Positions 43,470 to 52,348 of a DNA stretch of 64,000 bases are shown in pieces. The stretch's first letter is position 1; the number at the start of each line of letters is the position of its first letter. The notes under the pieces are model-generated. The model was not told where the DNA came from and did not search any database. It saw only the letters and a program-made list of their open reading frames with translations. The translations under genes and the position numbers were made by a program. The stretch spans positions 744,001 to 808,000 of the forward strand of contig NZ_JAFMSY010000001.1 in assembly GCF_017916455.1 (NCBI RefSeq). Reading direction: 5' to 3'. The stretch comes from Nocardioides xinjiangensis. Lineage in GTDB: Bacteria; Actinomycetota; Actinomycetes; Propionibacteriales; Nocardioidaceae.

Positions 43470-43690
43470 TGCTCCTCGCGGTGCGTCGTACGACTCGGGC
43501 TGTCACCACGAGGACGATCGGCTGACCGCGGTACCACCTCGCTTGCTCCCGCCCGGGGCGGGAACCGCTTCGTTTCGGCTGTGTCGGGCCGGACCCGTCG
43601 GGTTCTAGTGAGGTGGCGGCCGGCTCGCCGCACCCGTTCTTCCCGAGGCTCGCCGCTGATGACGGCTCAGACGCCTGCCCGGATCGTACG
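43470..43690 (-). promoter_or_regulatory. T-box riboswitch of ileS, translational type
   Basis: On the minus strand the leader contains AGGTGGTACCGCGG (43539-43526), the near-invariant T-box whose TGGN bulge pairs with the tRNA acceptor end. Further upstream, CATCAGCGGCGAGC carries ATC (43660-43658), an Ile codon placed as the specifier in the short Stem I of actinobacterial ileS leaders. CGAGGA of the ribosome site (43478-43473) can pair with TCCTCG at 43514-43509, so the leader can hide the start region. Uncharged tRNA-Ile would free it. No poly-T terminator is seen, consistent with translational control. Boundaries are approximate. Confidence 0.85.
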
Positions 43691-43732
43691 GCGGTCGCGC
43701 GGGCGGGCGCCAATCGGTTCTCCGGGGCTCGG

Positions 43733-43857
43733 CCTCCCCTCCGGTGGTCCACCGGCGAGTGGCTGCTTGGGACGCCCGCCGGACAGCCCTCCCCTCCGGT
43801 AGTCCACCGGGAAGCGGCTGCTTGGGACGCCCGCGGACTGCCACTTCCCGGTGGACT
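43733..43857. repeat. GTCCACCGG repeat family, left group
   Basis: Two copies of a 55-bp unit start at 43733 and 43788 (CCTCCCCTCCGGT, then GTCCACCGG and GGCTGCTTGGGACGCCCGC). The second copy arm AGTCCACCGGGAAG (43801-43814) is matched by an inverted copy CTTCCCGGTGGACT at 43844-43857, six bases from the end of the AbiEi/Vsr-like gene. The same AGTCCACC core recurs beyond the other end of that gene. Confidence 0.85.
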
Positions 43858-43862
43858 GTCGC

Positions 43863-44900
43863 TCAGGCGGTACGCCGGTACCGCAGGACGCGGTCGCGCT
43901 GGTGGCCGTCGAGCGCCCTGCGGCGCGCCACGGTGTCGGTCGCGGTCCACCACGCCGGCGGCTCGACCGTCCACGCGCGAGGACCGCTCGAGGCTCGCGC
44001 CCGGCGGGCGGCCGCGAGCAGCCGCGCGGTGAAGCCGTCGAGGTCCGCCCAGTCGGTGACGAGCATGGTGACGCACTCCAGCCCGAGGTCGCGGTACGCC
44101 GCCTCCTTCTTCACGTCGGCCGCCGTCCCGGCGAGGCTGATGTGGTCGGCCCCGTTGTACTCAGCCACCAGCCCGAGCCGGGGCTCGAGCAGGTCGGGCG
44201 TGCCGACGTGGCGGCCGTCGAGGGTGAAGACCGGCGCGTTGCACAGCGGCCGCGGCAACCCGGCCTGGTGCGTCCAGACGCCGCGCATCCGCGTCTCCTG
44301 GGGCGACCACGAGTTCTCGTCTGCCAGCGCCACGGCGTCGCGGGCCCGCGGGATGCCCGTCACCGGACCGAGGGCCTCGAGGTACGCCGACACCTCGGCG
44401 AGGCTCACCAGGTCGGCGTAGCAGGCCATGTCCAGCGCCACCACCGCGTCGGGGAGGGAACTGGCGTGCCGCACCTCGAAGACCACCGAGCGCAGCGCCG
44501 TGGTGATCGGCAGACCGTCGAGCACCTCGACCTCGTCCGGGTGCAGGAACTCCTGGCTGATCGCGAGGCCGAGCTGCGCCGTACGGTCGCGCGTCGCGAC
44601 CAGCGGCACGCGCCGCGGCACCCGACCGCCCGCGGTCGCGTCGAACCACGCCGCGCCCCGCCACCTGAGTGCCGCCCACCCGGTGACGGCCTCGCCGTCC
44701 CGCAGCACCGCGGCCGCCTCGACGATCCGCTGCTCGGTGGTCGGCTCCACGTGCGCCGGCACGTACAGCCCGTGGCTCGACTGCCGCCACCGCGGGCCCC
44801 GCGCCTGCCCGCGCGTCGGCCCGGCCCGCCCGGCGGGATCGACCCGGACGGGGGCGACCAGTCGCGGCCGTCGCTGGTGGAAGGGGGCGGGCTCGAACAC
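43863..44900 (-). CDS. AbiEi-like / Vsr-fold (DUF559-type) protein
   Basis: 345 residues. The N-terminal half reads like AbiEi-type antitoxin/regulator proteins: [19 protein letters not shown], then [15 protein letters not shown]. The C-terminal end resembles the DUF559/very-short-patch-repair endonuclease fold, with [21 protein letters not shown] and [20 protein letters not shown]. The acidic residue expected before the strand is present, but the metal-site ExK is EYN, so nuclease activity is doubtful. GTG 44900 is preceded by GGGAAGG at eight bases; GTG 44921 is an alternative. The gene is bracketed on both sides by one palindromic repeat family. Domain calls are by eye and moderate in confidence. 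Confidence 0.7.
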   Translation of the reverse strand: MFEPAPFHQRRPRLVAPVRVDPAGRAGPTRGQARGPRWRQSSHGLYVPAHVEPTTEQRIVEAAAVLRDGEAVTGWAALRWRGAAWFDATAGGRVPRRVPLVATRDRTAQLGLAISQEFLHPDEVEVLDGLPITTALRSVVFEVRHASSLPDAVVALDMACYADLVSLAEVSAYLEALGPVTGIPRARDAVALADENSWSPQETRMRGVWTHQAGLPRPLCNAPVFTLDGRHVGTPDLLEPRLGLVAEYNGADHISLAGTAADVKKEAAYRDLGLECVTMLVTDWADLDGFTARLLAAARRARASSGPRAWTVEPPAWWTATDTVARRRALDGHQRDRVLRYRRTA

Positions 44901-44965
44901 ACGGCGAGCCTTCCCCGTCACGACCCCGCCCGGTCGGTCGTCCACAGGACCGCTTCCCCGCGGGT

Positions 44966-45109
44966 GGTAGTCCACCGGGGAACGGTCGCTGGACAGCCGG
45001 TCGGCGAGCCGTTTCCCGGTGGACTACCCCGAGGCGGGCGGCCTTGGTAGTCCACCCGGGAAACGGTCGCGGGAGGGCCGGTCGGCCCGCCGTTTCCCGG
45101 TGGACTACC
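44966..45109. repeat. GTCCACCGG repeat family, right group: two long hairpins
   Basis: Two hairpins 80 bp apart. Arms GGTAGTCCACCGGGGAACGG (44966-44985) and CCGTTTCCCGGTGGACTACC (45009-45028), then 45046-45066 with 45090-45109. Arms are about 20 bp with one difference each; both loops are 23 bases (TCGC..., ending near CCGGTCGGC). They lie between the AbiEi/Vsr-like gene start and the divergent DinB gene, in a 236-base gap with no other recognised content. Confidence 0.9.
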
Positions 45110-45136
45110 CCGAGGGGGGTGCGGTTGGGTGGTGCC

Positions 45137-45682
45137 ATGGCGCACCCCGGACACGACGGCATGTGGCTCCCCGCCGACCAGGACCCGCGGATGCAGATGG
45201 GGCCGACGCGCGGTGAGCGCGACTGCCTCCTCGGCTACCTCGAGCACTACCGCCAGACGCTGGCCCTCAAGTGCGACGGGCTCAGCGCCGAGCAGCTCGC
45301 CACAAAGGCCGTGCCCCCCTCGAACATCTCCCTGCTCGGCCTGGTGCGGCACATGGCGCGAGTCGAGCAGAGCTGGTTCCGTCGGATCATCGAGGCACGG
45401 ACGGAGCTGCCGCGGCTGTTCGCCGGCGACGACGAGGACGCCGGCTTCGACTTCCCGGACGTCGACGACGACCTCGTGCGCGCCAGCCACGCGCTGTGGC
45501 AGTCGGAGATCGCGTACGCCAGGGAGGTCCTCGACCGCACCGACCTCGACACGATCGTCGACGTGCACGGCGAGCCGACCGAGGTCCGCGACATCGTCGT
45601 CCACGTGATCGAGGAGTACGCCCGCCACTGCGGGCACGCCGACCTCGTGCGGGAGTGCATCGACGGCCGCGCCGGCCAGTAG
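45137..45682 (+). CDS. DinB-fold DUF664 protein
   Basis: 181 residues. RGERDCLLGYLEHYRQTLALK opens the DUF664 four-helix bundle, with the metal histidines in GLVRHMARVEQSWF and VIEEYARHCGHADLVRE, where HxxxH closes the site. Members of this branch are thought to be mycothiol-dependent transferases, in keeping with mshB at 52 kb. No substrate can be given. It begins 27 bases after the last hairpin repeat, which may therefore carry or shape its promoter. Confidence 0.88.
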   Translation: MAHPGHDGMWLPADQDPRMQMGPTRGERDCLLGYLEHYRQTLALKCDGLSAEQLATKAVPPSNISLLGLVRHMARVEQSWFRRIIEARTELPRLFAGDDEDAGFDFPDVDDDLVRASHALWQSEIAYAREVLDRTDLDTIVDVHGEPTEVRDIVVHVIEEYARHCGHADLVRECIDGRAGQ

Positions 45683-45738
45683 GCAGCCACGGGGCAGCCA
45701 GGAGCCAGCCGGTCGACGGGTCGTGGGGGCGCCCTCCG

Positions 45739-45744
45739 TACCCT
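45739..45744 (+). promoter_or_regulatory. Putative leaderless -10 element for dapD
   Basis: TACCCT ends seven bases before the GTG at 45752. Confidence 0.35.
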
Positions 45745-45751
45745 TGCCCGC

Positions 45752-46684
45752 GTGACTGCTGCTTCCGGCTACGGCTTGCTGACCCTCTCGGGCGACACCG
45801 TCCTCGACGCCTGGTACCCCTCCCCCGTCCTCGGCGCGACCGAGGGCGACGCCCCCGCGGAGCTGACCGCGCTGGAGGGCCCCGACGACGCCCGCGGCGT
45901 ACGCCGTGAGGTGCGGCTGGTGGAGATCGACGACCTCGCGGAGGCGCCGTCGTCGACCGAGGACGTCTGGCTGCGGCTGCACCTGCTCTCGACGCGGCTC
46001 GTCCAGCCGCACGGCCAGTCCCTCGACGGGATCTTCGGCCTGCTCGCCAACGTCGTGTGGACCTCGGCCGGACCCTGCGCGGTGGAGGGCTTCGAGGCCA
46101 CCCGCGCCCGGCTGCGCGCCACGGGGCAGCACGTGACCGTCCACGGCGTCGACAAGTTCCCGCGGCTCGTCGACTACGTCATGCCCTCGGGCGTGCGCAT
46201 CGCCGACGCGGACCGCGTGCGGCTCGGGGCGCACCTCGCCGAGGGCACGACGGTGATGCACGAGGGCTTCGTGAACTTTAACGCCGGCACGCTCGGCGCC
46301 TCGATGGTCGAGGGTCGCATCTCGGCCGGGGTCGTCGTGGGCGACGGCTCCGACGTGGGCGGCGGCGCGTCGATCATGGGCACCCTGTCCGGTGGCGGCA
46401 AGGAGACGATCTCCGTCGGCCGGCGCTGCCTCATCGGGGCGAACGCCGGCATCGGGATCTCGCTCGGCGACGACTGCGTGGTCGAGGCCGGCTGCTACGT
46501 CACCGCCGGCACCAAGGTGACGATCTCCGACATGGACGGCAAGCCGGCGGTCGTGAAGGCGGCGAGCCTCTCCGGCGTCGACAACGTGCTGTTCCGGCGC
46601 AACTCGGTGAGCGGCGCCGTCGAGGCGGTGCCGTGGAAGGGCGAGGGCATCGCCCTCAACGCAGCGCTGCACGCCAACCAGTAG
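45752..46684 (+). CDS. dapD: Tetrahydrodipicolinate N-succinyltransferase
   Basis: 310 residues of the actinobacterial DapD class. A helical N-terminal domain leads to [22 protein letters not shown], then the left-handed beta-helix of hexapeptide repeats: [60 protein letters not shown] and [20 protein letters not shown]. The trimer transfers succinyl from succinyl-CoA to tetrahydrodipicolinate, the step before dapC and dapE. It converges on dapC with one wall-hydrolase gene between them. Confidence 0.94.
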   Translation: MTAASGYGLLTLSGDTVLDAWYPSPVLGATEGDAPAELTALEGPDDARGVRREVRLVEIDDLAEAPSSTEDVWLRLHLLSTRLVQPHGQSLDGIFGLLANVVWTSAGPCAVEGFEATRARLRATGQHVTVHGVDKFPRLVDYVMPSGVRIADADRVRLGAHLAEGTTVMHEGFVNFNAGTLGASMVEGRISAGVVVGDGSDVGGGASIMGTLSGGGKETISVGRRCLIGANAGIGISLGDDCVVEAGCYVTAGTKVTISDMDGKPAVVKAASLSGVDNVLFRRNSVSGAVEAVPWKGEGIALNAALHANQ

Positions 46685-46692
46685 GACCGACC

Positions 46693-47661
46693 GTGCCGTC
46701 CGTCCGCACCGTCGTGGTGGGTGCCGTCGTCGCGCTCGGGGCCGCGGCGACCGCCCTGGTGCTGGTCGACCGCGGCGGCGTGCCCACGCTGCTCGACCCC
46801 AGCGGCTGCACGGCCGAGGTCGACGGGCACACCGTCGAGATCGACCTCGAGCAGGCCGAGAACGCCTCCCTCATCACCGCGGTCTCGATCCAGCGCGGCA
46901 TGCCCGCCCGCGCCGCGAGCATCGCGCTGGCGACCGCCTACCAGGAGTCGAAGCTCTACAACATCGACTACGGCGACCGGGACTCGGTCGGCCTCTTCCA
47001 GCAGCGACCGTCACAGGGCTGGGGCACGGTCGGCCAGCTGATGGACCCGGTCTACGCCACGAACGCGTTCTACGACGCGCTGGAGAAGGTCGAGGGCTAC
47101 GAGTCGATGGAGATCACGGTCGCCGCCCAGGAGGTGCAGCGCTCGGCCTTCCCCGACGCGTACGCCGACCACGAGCAGGACGGGCGGGCGATCGCCTCCG
47201 CCCTGACCGGCAACTCGCCGCGCGCCTTCTGGTGCGACGTGCCGGGAGACGCCGACGAGGCGAGCGACGACCTCGACGAGTCGGGCCTGGTGCCCCGGGC
47301 CGCCGCCGTACGTCGCGACCTCGAGGCCCGCTTCGGGACGCTGTCCCTCGGCGGCTTCGAGCCCGGCGGAGTGTCCAGCGGCCACATGGAGGGCTCGGCC
47401 CACTACGAGGGCCGGGCGATCGACGTGTTCTTCCGGCCCGTCACCGCCGACAACCGCAAGCGCGGCTGGGCCGTCGCGTCCTACCTGGTCGCGAACGCCG
47501 ACCGGCTCGACGTCAGGACGGTCATCTTCGACGACCGCATCTGGCGGGCCGGCGCGCAGTGGCGTGACGGCTGGTCCGACTACCGCGTGCCGGCGTCGTC
47601 CGGCGGGGACCAGGCGATCCTGGAGCACCGCGACCACGTGCACGTGGACGTCTTCGACTGA
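46693..47661 (+). CDS. Exported two-domain wall hydrolase-like protein
   Basis: 322 residues. An N-terminal hydrophobic stretch (TVVVGAVVALGAAATALVLV) serves as signal or anchor. Residues about 55-160 read like a lysozyme/transglycosylase fold: AASIALATAYQESKLYNIDY with the catalytic-type Glu, then GLFQQRPSQGWGT. The C-terminal domain has HMEGSAHYEGRAIDVFF and LEHRDHVHVDVFD, the H-x6-D and HxH pattern of M15/DD-peptidase-like folds. It begins eight bases after dapD, so it is co-transcribed with a diaminopimelate gene, which agrees with a wall role. Whether both domains are active is not shown by sequence. Confidence 0.75.
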   Translation: MPSVRTVVVGAVVALGAAATALVLVDRGGVPTLLDPSGCTAEVDGHTVEIDLEQAENASLITAVSIQRGMPARAASIALATAYQESKLYNIDYGDRDSVGLFQQRPSQGWGTVGQLMDPVYATNAFYDALEKVEGYESMEITVAAQEVQRSAFPDAYADHEQDGRAIASALTGNSPRAFWCDVPGDADEASDDLDESGLVPRAAAVRRDLEARFGTLSLGGFEPGGVSSGHMEGSAHYEGRAIDVFFRPVTADNRKRGWAVASYLVANADRLDVRTVIFDDRIWRAGAQWRDGWSDYRVPASSGGDQAILEHRDHVHVDVFD

Positions 47662-47681
47662 CGTCGACCGGGGCTCGGGCC

Positions 47682-48809
47682 TCAGGCGGACAGCCGCCCA
47701 GCCGCGGCAGCGACGCGCTCGTCCGTCGCGGTGAACGCCACGCGGACGTGCTCGCGTCCGGCGGAGCCGTAGAACTCGCCGGGAGCCACCAGGACGCCCT
47801 GCTCGGCGAGGTCCGCCACGGTGGCCCAGCAGTCCTCGCCCCGCGTGGCCCAGAGGTAGAGCGACGCCTCGGAGTGGTCGACCCGGAAGCCGGCCGACTC
47901 GAGCGCGCCCCGCAGCGCCGCCCGGCGCACGGCGTACCTCGCGTGCTGCTCGTCGGCGTGGGTGTCGTCGCCGAGGGCGGCGATCATCGCGCGCTGCTGC
48001 GGCCCGGGCATCTGCAGGCCGAGGTTCTTGCGGACGGCGAGCAGCTCGCCGACGAGCGCCGGGTCGCCGGCCAGGAAGGCGCAGCGGTAGCCGGCGAGGT
48101 TGGAGCGCTTGGAGAGGGAGTGGACGGCCAGGACGCCCTCGAGCGAGCCGCCGGTGACCTGCGGGTCGAGGACCGACAGCGGCCGCTCGGCGGGGTCGTC
48201 GGACCACGCGCACTCGATGTAGCACTCGTCGGAGACCAGGATGGTGCCGCGCTCGCGGCACCACTCGACCACCTTGCGCAGGTGCTCGAGCGGCAGCACG
48301 CGACCGGTCGGGTTGGCCGGGCTGTTGAGCCACAGCAGGCGCGGCGTGCGTGGGCCGAACGCCGTCAGCGAGTCGGTGGCCAGGCTGTCGGCCCCGGCCA
48401 GCGCGGCGCCGACCTCGTAGGTCGGGTAGGCCAGCGCCGGGTAGCCGACGAGGTCACCGGGCCCGATGCCGAGGTGCAGCGCCATCGAGCCGATCAGCTC
48501 CTTGGAGCCGGTGACCGGCAGGACGCCGTCCAGCCCGAGGCCGCGCACGCCGTGACGGCGGCCCAGCCAGTCGATCGCGGCCTGCCGAGTGGCCTCGAGC
48601 CCGATGGTCGTGGGGTAGCCGGGTGAGTCCGCGGCCGCCCGCAGCGCGTCCTGCACGACGGCGGGCGTGGGGTCGACGGGAGTGCCGACCGACAGGTCGC
48701 ACACGCCGTCGGGATGGGCCCGCGCCGTCGCGGCGTACGTCGCGAGCTTGTCCCAGGGGAAGTCCGGGAGACGCCGCGAGACCGGGCCGTCGGCCCGGAC
48801 CGGGGTCAC
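47682..48809 (-). CDS. dapC: Succinyldiaminopimelate transaminase
   Basis: 375-residue fold-type I aminotransferase of the actinobacterial DapC group. [20 protein letters not shown] and [17 protein letters not shown] open it; [16 protein letters not shown] and [12 protein letters not shown] bind the cofactor, and the PLP lysine lies in [13 protein letters not shown]. It makes N-succinyl-diaminopimelate from the keto acid using glutamate. The GTG overlaps the TGA of the ferredoxin gene (GTGA). The fdxA-dapC pairing is widespread in actinobacteria. Confidence 0.92.
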   Translation of the reverse strand: MTPVRADGPVSRRLPDFPWDKLATYAATARAHPDGVCDLSVGTPVDPTPAVVQDALRAAADSPGYPTTIGLEATRQAAIDWLGRRHGVRGLGLDGVLPVTGSKELIGSMALHLGIGPGDLVGYPALAYPTYEVGAALAGADSLATDSLTAFGPRTPRLLWLNSPANPTGRVLPLEHLRKVVEWCRERGTILVSDECYIECAWSDDPAERPLSVLDPQVTGGSLEGVLAVHSLSKRSNLAGYRCAFLAGDPALVGELLAVRKNLGLQMPGPQQRAMIAALGDDTHADEQHARYAVRRAALRGALESAGFRVDHSEASLYLWATRGEDCWATVADLAEQGVLVAPGEFYGSAGREHVRVAFTATDERVAAAAGRLSA

Positions 48810-49132
48810 TCGTCGTGCTCCTGCGGGGGCAGGGCGGCGACCATCGGGTGGTCGGCGTCGATGACACCCATCTTCGCGGCACCACCCGGCGAGCCGAGGT
48901 CGTCGAAGAAGTGCACGTTGGCGTCGTAGTAGCCCTTCCACTCCTCCGGGGTGTCGTCCTCGTAGAAGATCGCCTCGACCGGGCAGACCGGCTCGCAGGC
49001 ACCGCAGTCCACGCACTCGTCGGGGTGGATGTAGAGCATCCGCTTGCCCTCGTAGATGCAGTCGACGGGGCACTCGTCGACGCACGCGCGGTCCTTGAGG
49101 TCGACGCACGGCTGGGCGATGACGTAGGTCAC
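48806..49132 (-). CDS. fdxA: Seven-iron ferredoxin
   Basis: 108 residues. Cysteines at 9, 17, 21, 25, 40, 43, 46 and 50 give the 7Fe pattern: C9, C17 and C50 for the 3Fe-4S centre, and C21, C40, C43, C46 for the 4Fe-4S centre ([12 protein letters not shown]). The C-terminal [20 protein letters not shown] is the usual tail of actinobacterial FdxA. It is a soluble low-potential electron carrier. GTG at 49132 begins [10 protein letters not shown] as in homologues. The stop overlaps dapC. Confidence 0.95.
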   Translation of the reverse strand: MTYVIAQPCVDLKDRACVDECPVDCIYEGKRMLYIHPDECVDCGACEPVCPVEAIFYEDDTPEEWKGYYDANVHFFDDLGSPGGAAKMGVIDADHPMVAALPPQEHDE

Positions 49133-49182
49133 CAGGTCCTCCTGGGCACGGATGGGGAAACGACGGTCGAGCGGTCCCACTC

Positions 49183-49188
49183 TAGTAT
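49183..49188 (+). promoter_or_regulatory. Putative leaderless -10 element for the GNAT gene
   Basis: TAGTAT ends six bases before the ATG at 49195; this decides the start in favour of 49195 over the internal ATG at 49252. Confidence 0.5.
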
Positions 49189-49194
49189 CCGGGC

Positions 49195-50124
49195 ATGCCA
49201 GCGGCGTCAGAACCCCATGCAGGCGAGACGACCACGGGCGTGCGCACCGGCATGCACTCACTGGGACCCCACGTCGTGGGCCGGCGGGTCGTGGTGCGGC
49301 ACCTGCTCCCCGACGGCCGGGCGACCGACGTCCTCGGCACCTGCACGGCGTGGGGCGAAGCGTCCCTGACCGTCGAGCGCGAGGGCCACGGCCCGGTCGT
49401 CATCGCACTGGCCGACGTGGTCACCGGCAAGCCGGTGCCGCCGCGGGCGTCCGTGCGCGCGCGGGTCAGCGCCCGGGAGTGCGAGGAGCACGTCTCGGCG
49501 CTGTGGGCCTCCTCGACCACCGAGCCGCTCGGCGCCTGGCTGCTGCGCGCCGCTCCGCCGCACCGCGGGCGGCTGCGACGTCGCGGCAACTCCGCGCTCG
49601 CCATGGAGGAGCCGGGGATCGGCTGGGCCGACGCGGTGTGGCGCGTCCGCGAGTTCTACACCGCCCTCGAGCAGACGCCGCGGGTGCAGGTGCAGCTCGG
49701 CTCGGCGGTCGAGGCGACGCTGGCGGGCCTCGGCTTCACACCGATGGGCGACGGCGACTCCCACGCCCAGCTGGCGTCGGTGCCGCGCGCCCTGCGGTCG
49801 CTGCGCGGCGCCGCACCCGGCGTGCCCGTCGGGCTCGACGAGGCGGCCGACCGGGCGACCGCGGCGGCCGCGGGCGGTACGGCGACGGGCACCGGCGTGC
49901 TGTCCGGCGACTGGCTCCTCGTCGAGGGACTCGTCGTCGACCCCGCGCACCGGCGACGCGGCCTCGCCACCGCCGTGCTGGCCGAGCTGCTCGACTGGGG
50001 CGCCTCACGCGGCGCGCGGACCGCGATGCTGCACGTCGAGACGGCCAACGACGCAGCGCGTGCGCTCTACGAGCGGCACGGCTTCGTCACCCACCACACC
50101 AACCGCTACCTCGTCGCGCGGTAG
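49195..50124 (+). CDS. GNAT-family N-acetyltransferase
   Basis: 309 residues. An N-terminal beta-rich domain ([20 protein letters not shown], then [17 protein letters not shown]) is followed by a linker and a C-terminal GNAT domain with the acetyl-CoA loop [20 protein letters not shown] and the closing [17 protein letters not shown]. The two-domain form next to fdxA-dapC is common in actinobacteria. A leaderless hexamer supports the ATG at 49195. The acceptor substrate is unknown. Confidence 0.85.
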   Translation: MPAASEPHAGETTTGVRTGMHSLGPHVVGRRVVVRHLLPDGRATDVLGTCTAWGEASLTVEREGHGPVVIALADVVTGKPVPPRASVRARVSARECEEHVSALWASSTTEPLGAWLLRAAPPHRGRLRRRGNSALAMEEPGIGWADAVWRVREFYTALEQTPRVQVQLGSAVEATLAGLGFTPMGDGDSHAQLASVPRALRSLRGAAPGVPVGLDEAADRATAAAAGGTATGTGVLSGDWLLVEGLVVDPAHRRRGLATAVLAELLDWGASRGARTAMLHVETANDAARALYERHGFVTHHTNRYLVAR

Positions 50125-50203
50125 ACCCGGTTGCCGCCGCCCGCGGGCGGGCCGGATCCTCGTCGCGACGACCAAGGGGCCTGACACCGGCTCGCGCCGT
50201 AGG

Positions 50204-51955
50204 TCACTCGTCGACGGCGTCGGGGTTGGTGCAGATGACCGTGTCGCTGGGGGTGTAGGTGGTGTGGAAGACCTCGTCGTCGCGGGTCTCGGTGTTCTCC
50301 CCCACCGGCTCGAAGTAGCGCACCACGTCGATGTCGAAGCCGCCGTAGCCCTGGTTGGGGTGGCAGGTGAGGTCGTCGATCCGCCGCGTCTGCGGACGGG
50401 TGATGTTGTAGCGCTCGCCCGTCGTCGTCGTGATGTCCCAGTACTTCGTGGAGTACATGCTCGCGGTGACCACCCCGGACGACGACGGCGTGGACGGCGT
50501 CACCTGGGTGTCGATCAGCACGCCGTAGGGGGTGTCGTTGCGGAAGCGGAGGTCCACCGAGCCCCACGCCACGGTCGCCTCCCGGCCGACCGGGTAGCGG
50601 TCGATGTAGAAGGAGTGCGGCTTGTGCTCGACGTCCTCGAGCCCGGCGAAGAACATCGCGTTGAAGAGCGTCGTGGCCATCTGCGAGACACCACCGCCGA
50701 GGTCCTGCACGAGGATGCCGTCGCTGATGACGTAGCCCTTGGTGAACCCGTTCTCCACGGTCCGCTCACCGACGGTGTCGTTGAGCGAGAACGTCTCGCC
50801 CGGCTTGAGGAGGGTGCCGTCGATGATCTCCGCGGCGCGACCGATGTTGACGTTGCGGTACTCCGCGTGCGGGTAGTACGTCGTGAACGTCGAGACCCGT
50901 TCGCGCACCCGCAGCGCCCGGGCCTCCTTGGTGGTGAACTCCGGCCGGGCGACCTTCGCGGCCAGCTCGAGCGTGCGCTCGCCCTGCGGGGCTGCCACCA
51001 CGTCGAGGAAGCCCGACTCGAGCTGCTCGGCGTCGAAGGTGACGCCGGGCTTGGCCGGCACGACCTGCGGCCGCCCGCCGACCAGCGCGACGCTGGCGTC
51101 CACCGGGGCGCCGGCGGTGACCAGGCCGCCGACCACCTCGGTCAGCCTCGCCGCGTCGAGCGTGGGCACGAGCTCGCCGTCGGTGGGCACCAGGGCGAGC
51201 GCGGCGGTGTAGTCGGCCGGGGCGACCGTGACGTCGGATCCCTCGAAGCTCAGCGTGACGGGCGCCGCGACGGCGGGTGAGGCGAAGCCGTCGAGAGCCT
51301 CCTGCACGTCGGAGGCGTCGATGTCGGGCTCGACCTCGGACATCTCGAGCTCCACCACGCCGGGCCGCTCGTCGAGGAAGGCCTCCTCCAGGACGGCGAG
51401 GGTGTCACTGGGGTCGAGCGCGCGGCCGGGTCGGGCGGCGGTGGTCTCGATCCGGCCGCCGGCGAAGGTGATCGCGCCGTCGCGCGCGACCACGCCGTGC
51501 TGCGCGTCGAGGCGGGCGCGGTAGGCGTTGTAGGCCGTGTCGTCGACGACGACCTCGGCCTCGAGCTCCTCACCGCCGGTGAAGTAGTTCCAGAGCCGGA
51601 CCGGGTCCCAGCTCGTCTCGCCGCCGGCCTCCTCGACCGACGCCTCGTAGTCGACGCTGAGCCCGAGCTCGGCGGGGTCGACGGCGACCCGCTCGCCCCC
51701 GATGGTCGCCTCGATGTCGCGGGCGACCCGCTCGGCCAGGCCGGCGCGCAGCCGCTCGGCGGCCTCGCCCTGGGGGTGCCCGCCGATGCCGACCCCGGAG
51801 ACGGTGGTGTTGCGCGGCACCTTGTCGCCGGCTGCGTAGTGCGCCGCCACGTAGAGCCCGCCGAACAGGACGACGAGCCCGAGGAGGAGCCACAGGACGA
51901 CCCTGCCGCCCGCCCTCTCGCGGGGCTGGGCGGCGCTGCTCTGCTTCGTCGGCAC
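50204..51955 (-). CDS. VanW-family wall-associated protein
   Basis: 583 residues. One N-terminal membrane helix (VVLWLLLGLVVLFGGLYVAA) is followed by two peptidoglycan-binding-like (YoaR-type) domains and the VanW domain near 370-480, with EYRNVNIGRAAEIIDG, LLKPGETFSLNDTVGERT and GGGVSQMATTLFNAMFFAGL. A beta-rich C-terminus has two cysteines (LTCHP and VICTN). VanW proteins sit outside the membrane next to peptidoglycan, without a settled function. The start is a GTG with TAGACT six bases upstream; that hexamer overlaps the stop codon of the preceding gene. Confidence 0.88.
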   Translation of the reverse strand: MPTKQSSAAQPRERAGGRVVLWLLLGLVVLFGGLYVAAHYAAGDKVPRNTTVSGVGIGGHPQGEAAERLRAGLAERVARDIEATIGGERVAVDPAELGLSVDYEASVEEAGGETSWDPVRLWNYFTGGEELEAEVVVDDTAYNAYRARLDAQHGVVARDGAITFAGGRIETTAARPGRALDPSDTLAVLEEAFLDERPGVVELEMSEVEPDIDASDVQEALDGFASPAVAAPVTLSFEGSDVTVAPADYTAALALVPTDGELVPTLDAARLTEVVGGLVTAGAPVDASVALVGGRPQVVPAKPGVTFDAEQLESGFLDVVAAPQGERTLELAAKVARPEFTTKEARALRVRERVSTFTTYYPHAEYRNVNIGRAAEIIDGTLLKPGETFSLNDTVGERTVENGFTKGYVISDGILVQDLGGGVSQMATTLFNAMFFAGLEDVEHKPHSFYIDRYPVGREATVAWGSVDLRFRNDTPYGVLIDTQVTPSTPSSSGVVTASMYSTKYWDITTTTGERYNITRPQTRRIDDLTCHPNQGYGGFDIDVVRYFEPVGENTETRDDEVFHTTYTPSDTVICTNPDAVDE

Positions 51956-51961
51956 GCGGCG

Positions 51962-51967
51962 AGTCTA
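51962..51967 (-). promoter_or_regulatory. Putative leaderless -10 element for vanW-like gene
   Basis: TAGACT on the minus strand ends six bases before the GTG at 51955, and its TAG is also the stop codon of the DUF6113-like gene. Confidence 0.45.
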
Positions 51968-52348
51968 GGAGGCGGGTCCCGGAACCCGCGGATCCTCGGC
52001 GCGCCCACGACCGGTGCTCCGTGCTCCGCCGACGGTGGCCAGCGCCGCCCCCAGCAGCACCGCCGACGCCGCCAGGAACGACAACCCGGCCGCGTCGGCG
52101 GAGATCAGGTGCCCGCCCGCCGGTCGCGCCAGCGCGCCGCGCAGGACGGGCACGCACCAGGCCAGGGCGAAGGCCAGCCGGAGACCACCCGCCGGCAGCC
52201 ACGCCAGCACGACGAGCGCGGTGGCGACGGCGAGCAGCAGCCCCCACCACCGCTGGTGCAGCACCGTGCCGGCGCCGCCGGACACCACGCCGACCAGCAG
52301 GACGCCGGCGAGGCTCGCGAGGCGCGTCGTGACCCCGGGGACGCTCAC
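51965..52348 (-). CDS. DUF6113-like four-helix membrane protein
   Basis: 127 residues, largely hydrophobic: LASLAGVLLVGVVSGGAGTV, LLLAVATALVVLAWLPAGG and LSFLAASAVLLGAALATVGG. The family is a small actinobacterial membrane protein regularly found after mshB. The GTG overlaps the mshB stop (GTGA), so its synthesis is coupled to the mycothiol deacetylase. Its role is not known. Confidence 0.75.
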   Translation of the reverse strand: MSVPGVTTRLASLAGVLLVGVVSGGAGTVLHQRWWGLLLAVATALVVLAWLPAGGLRLAFALAWCVPVLRGALARPAGGHLISADAAGLSFLAASAVLLGAALATVGGARSTGRGRAEDPRVPGPAS

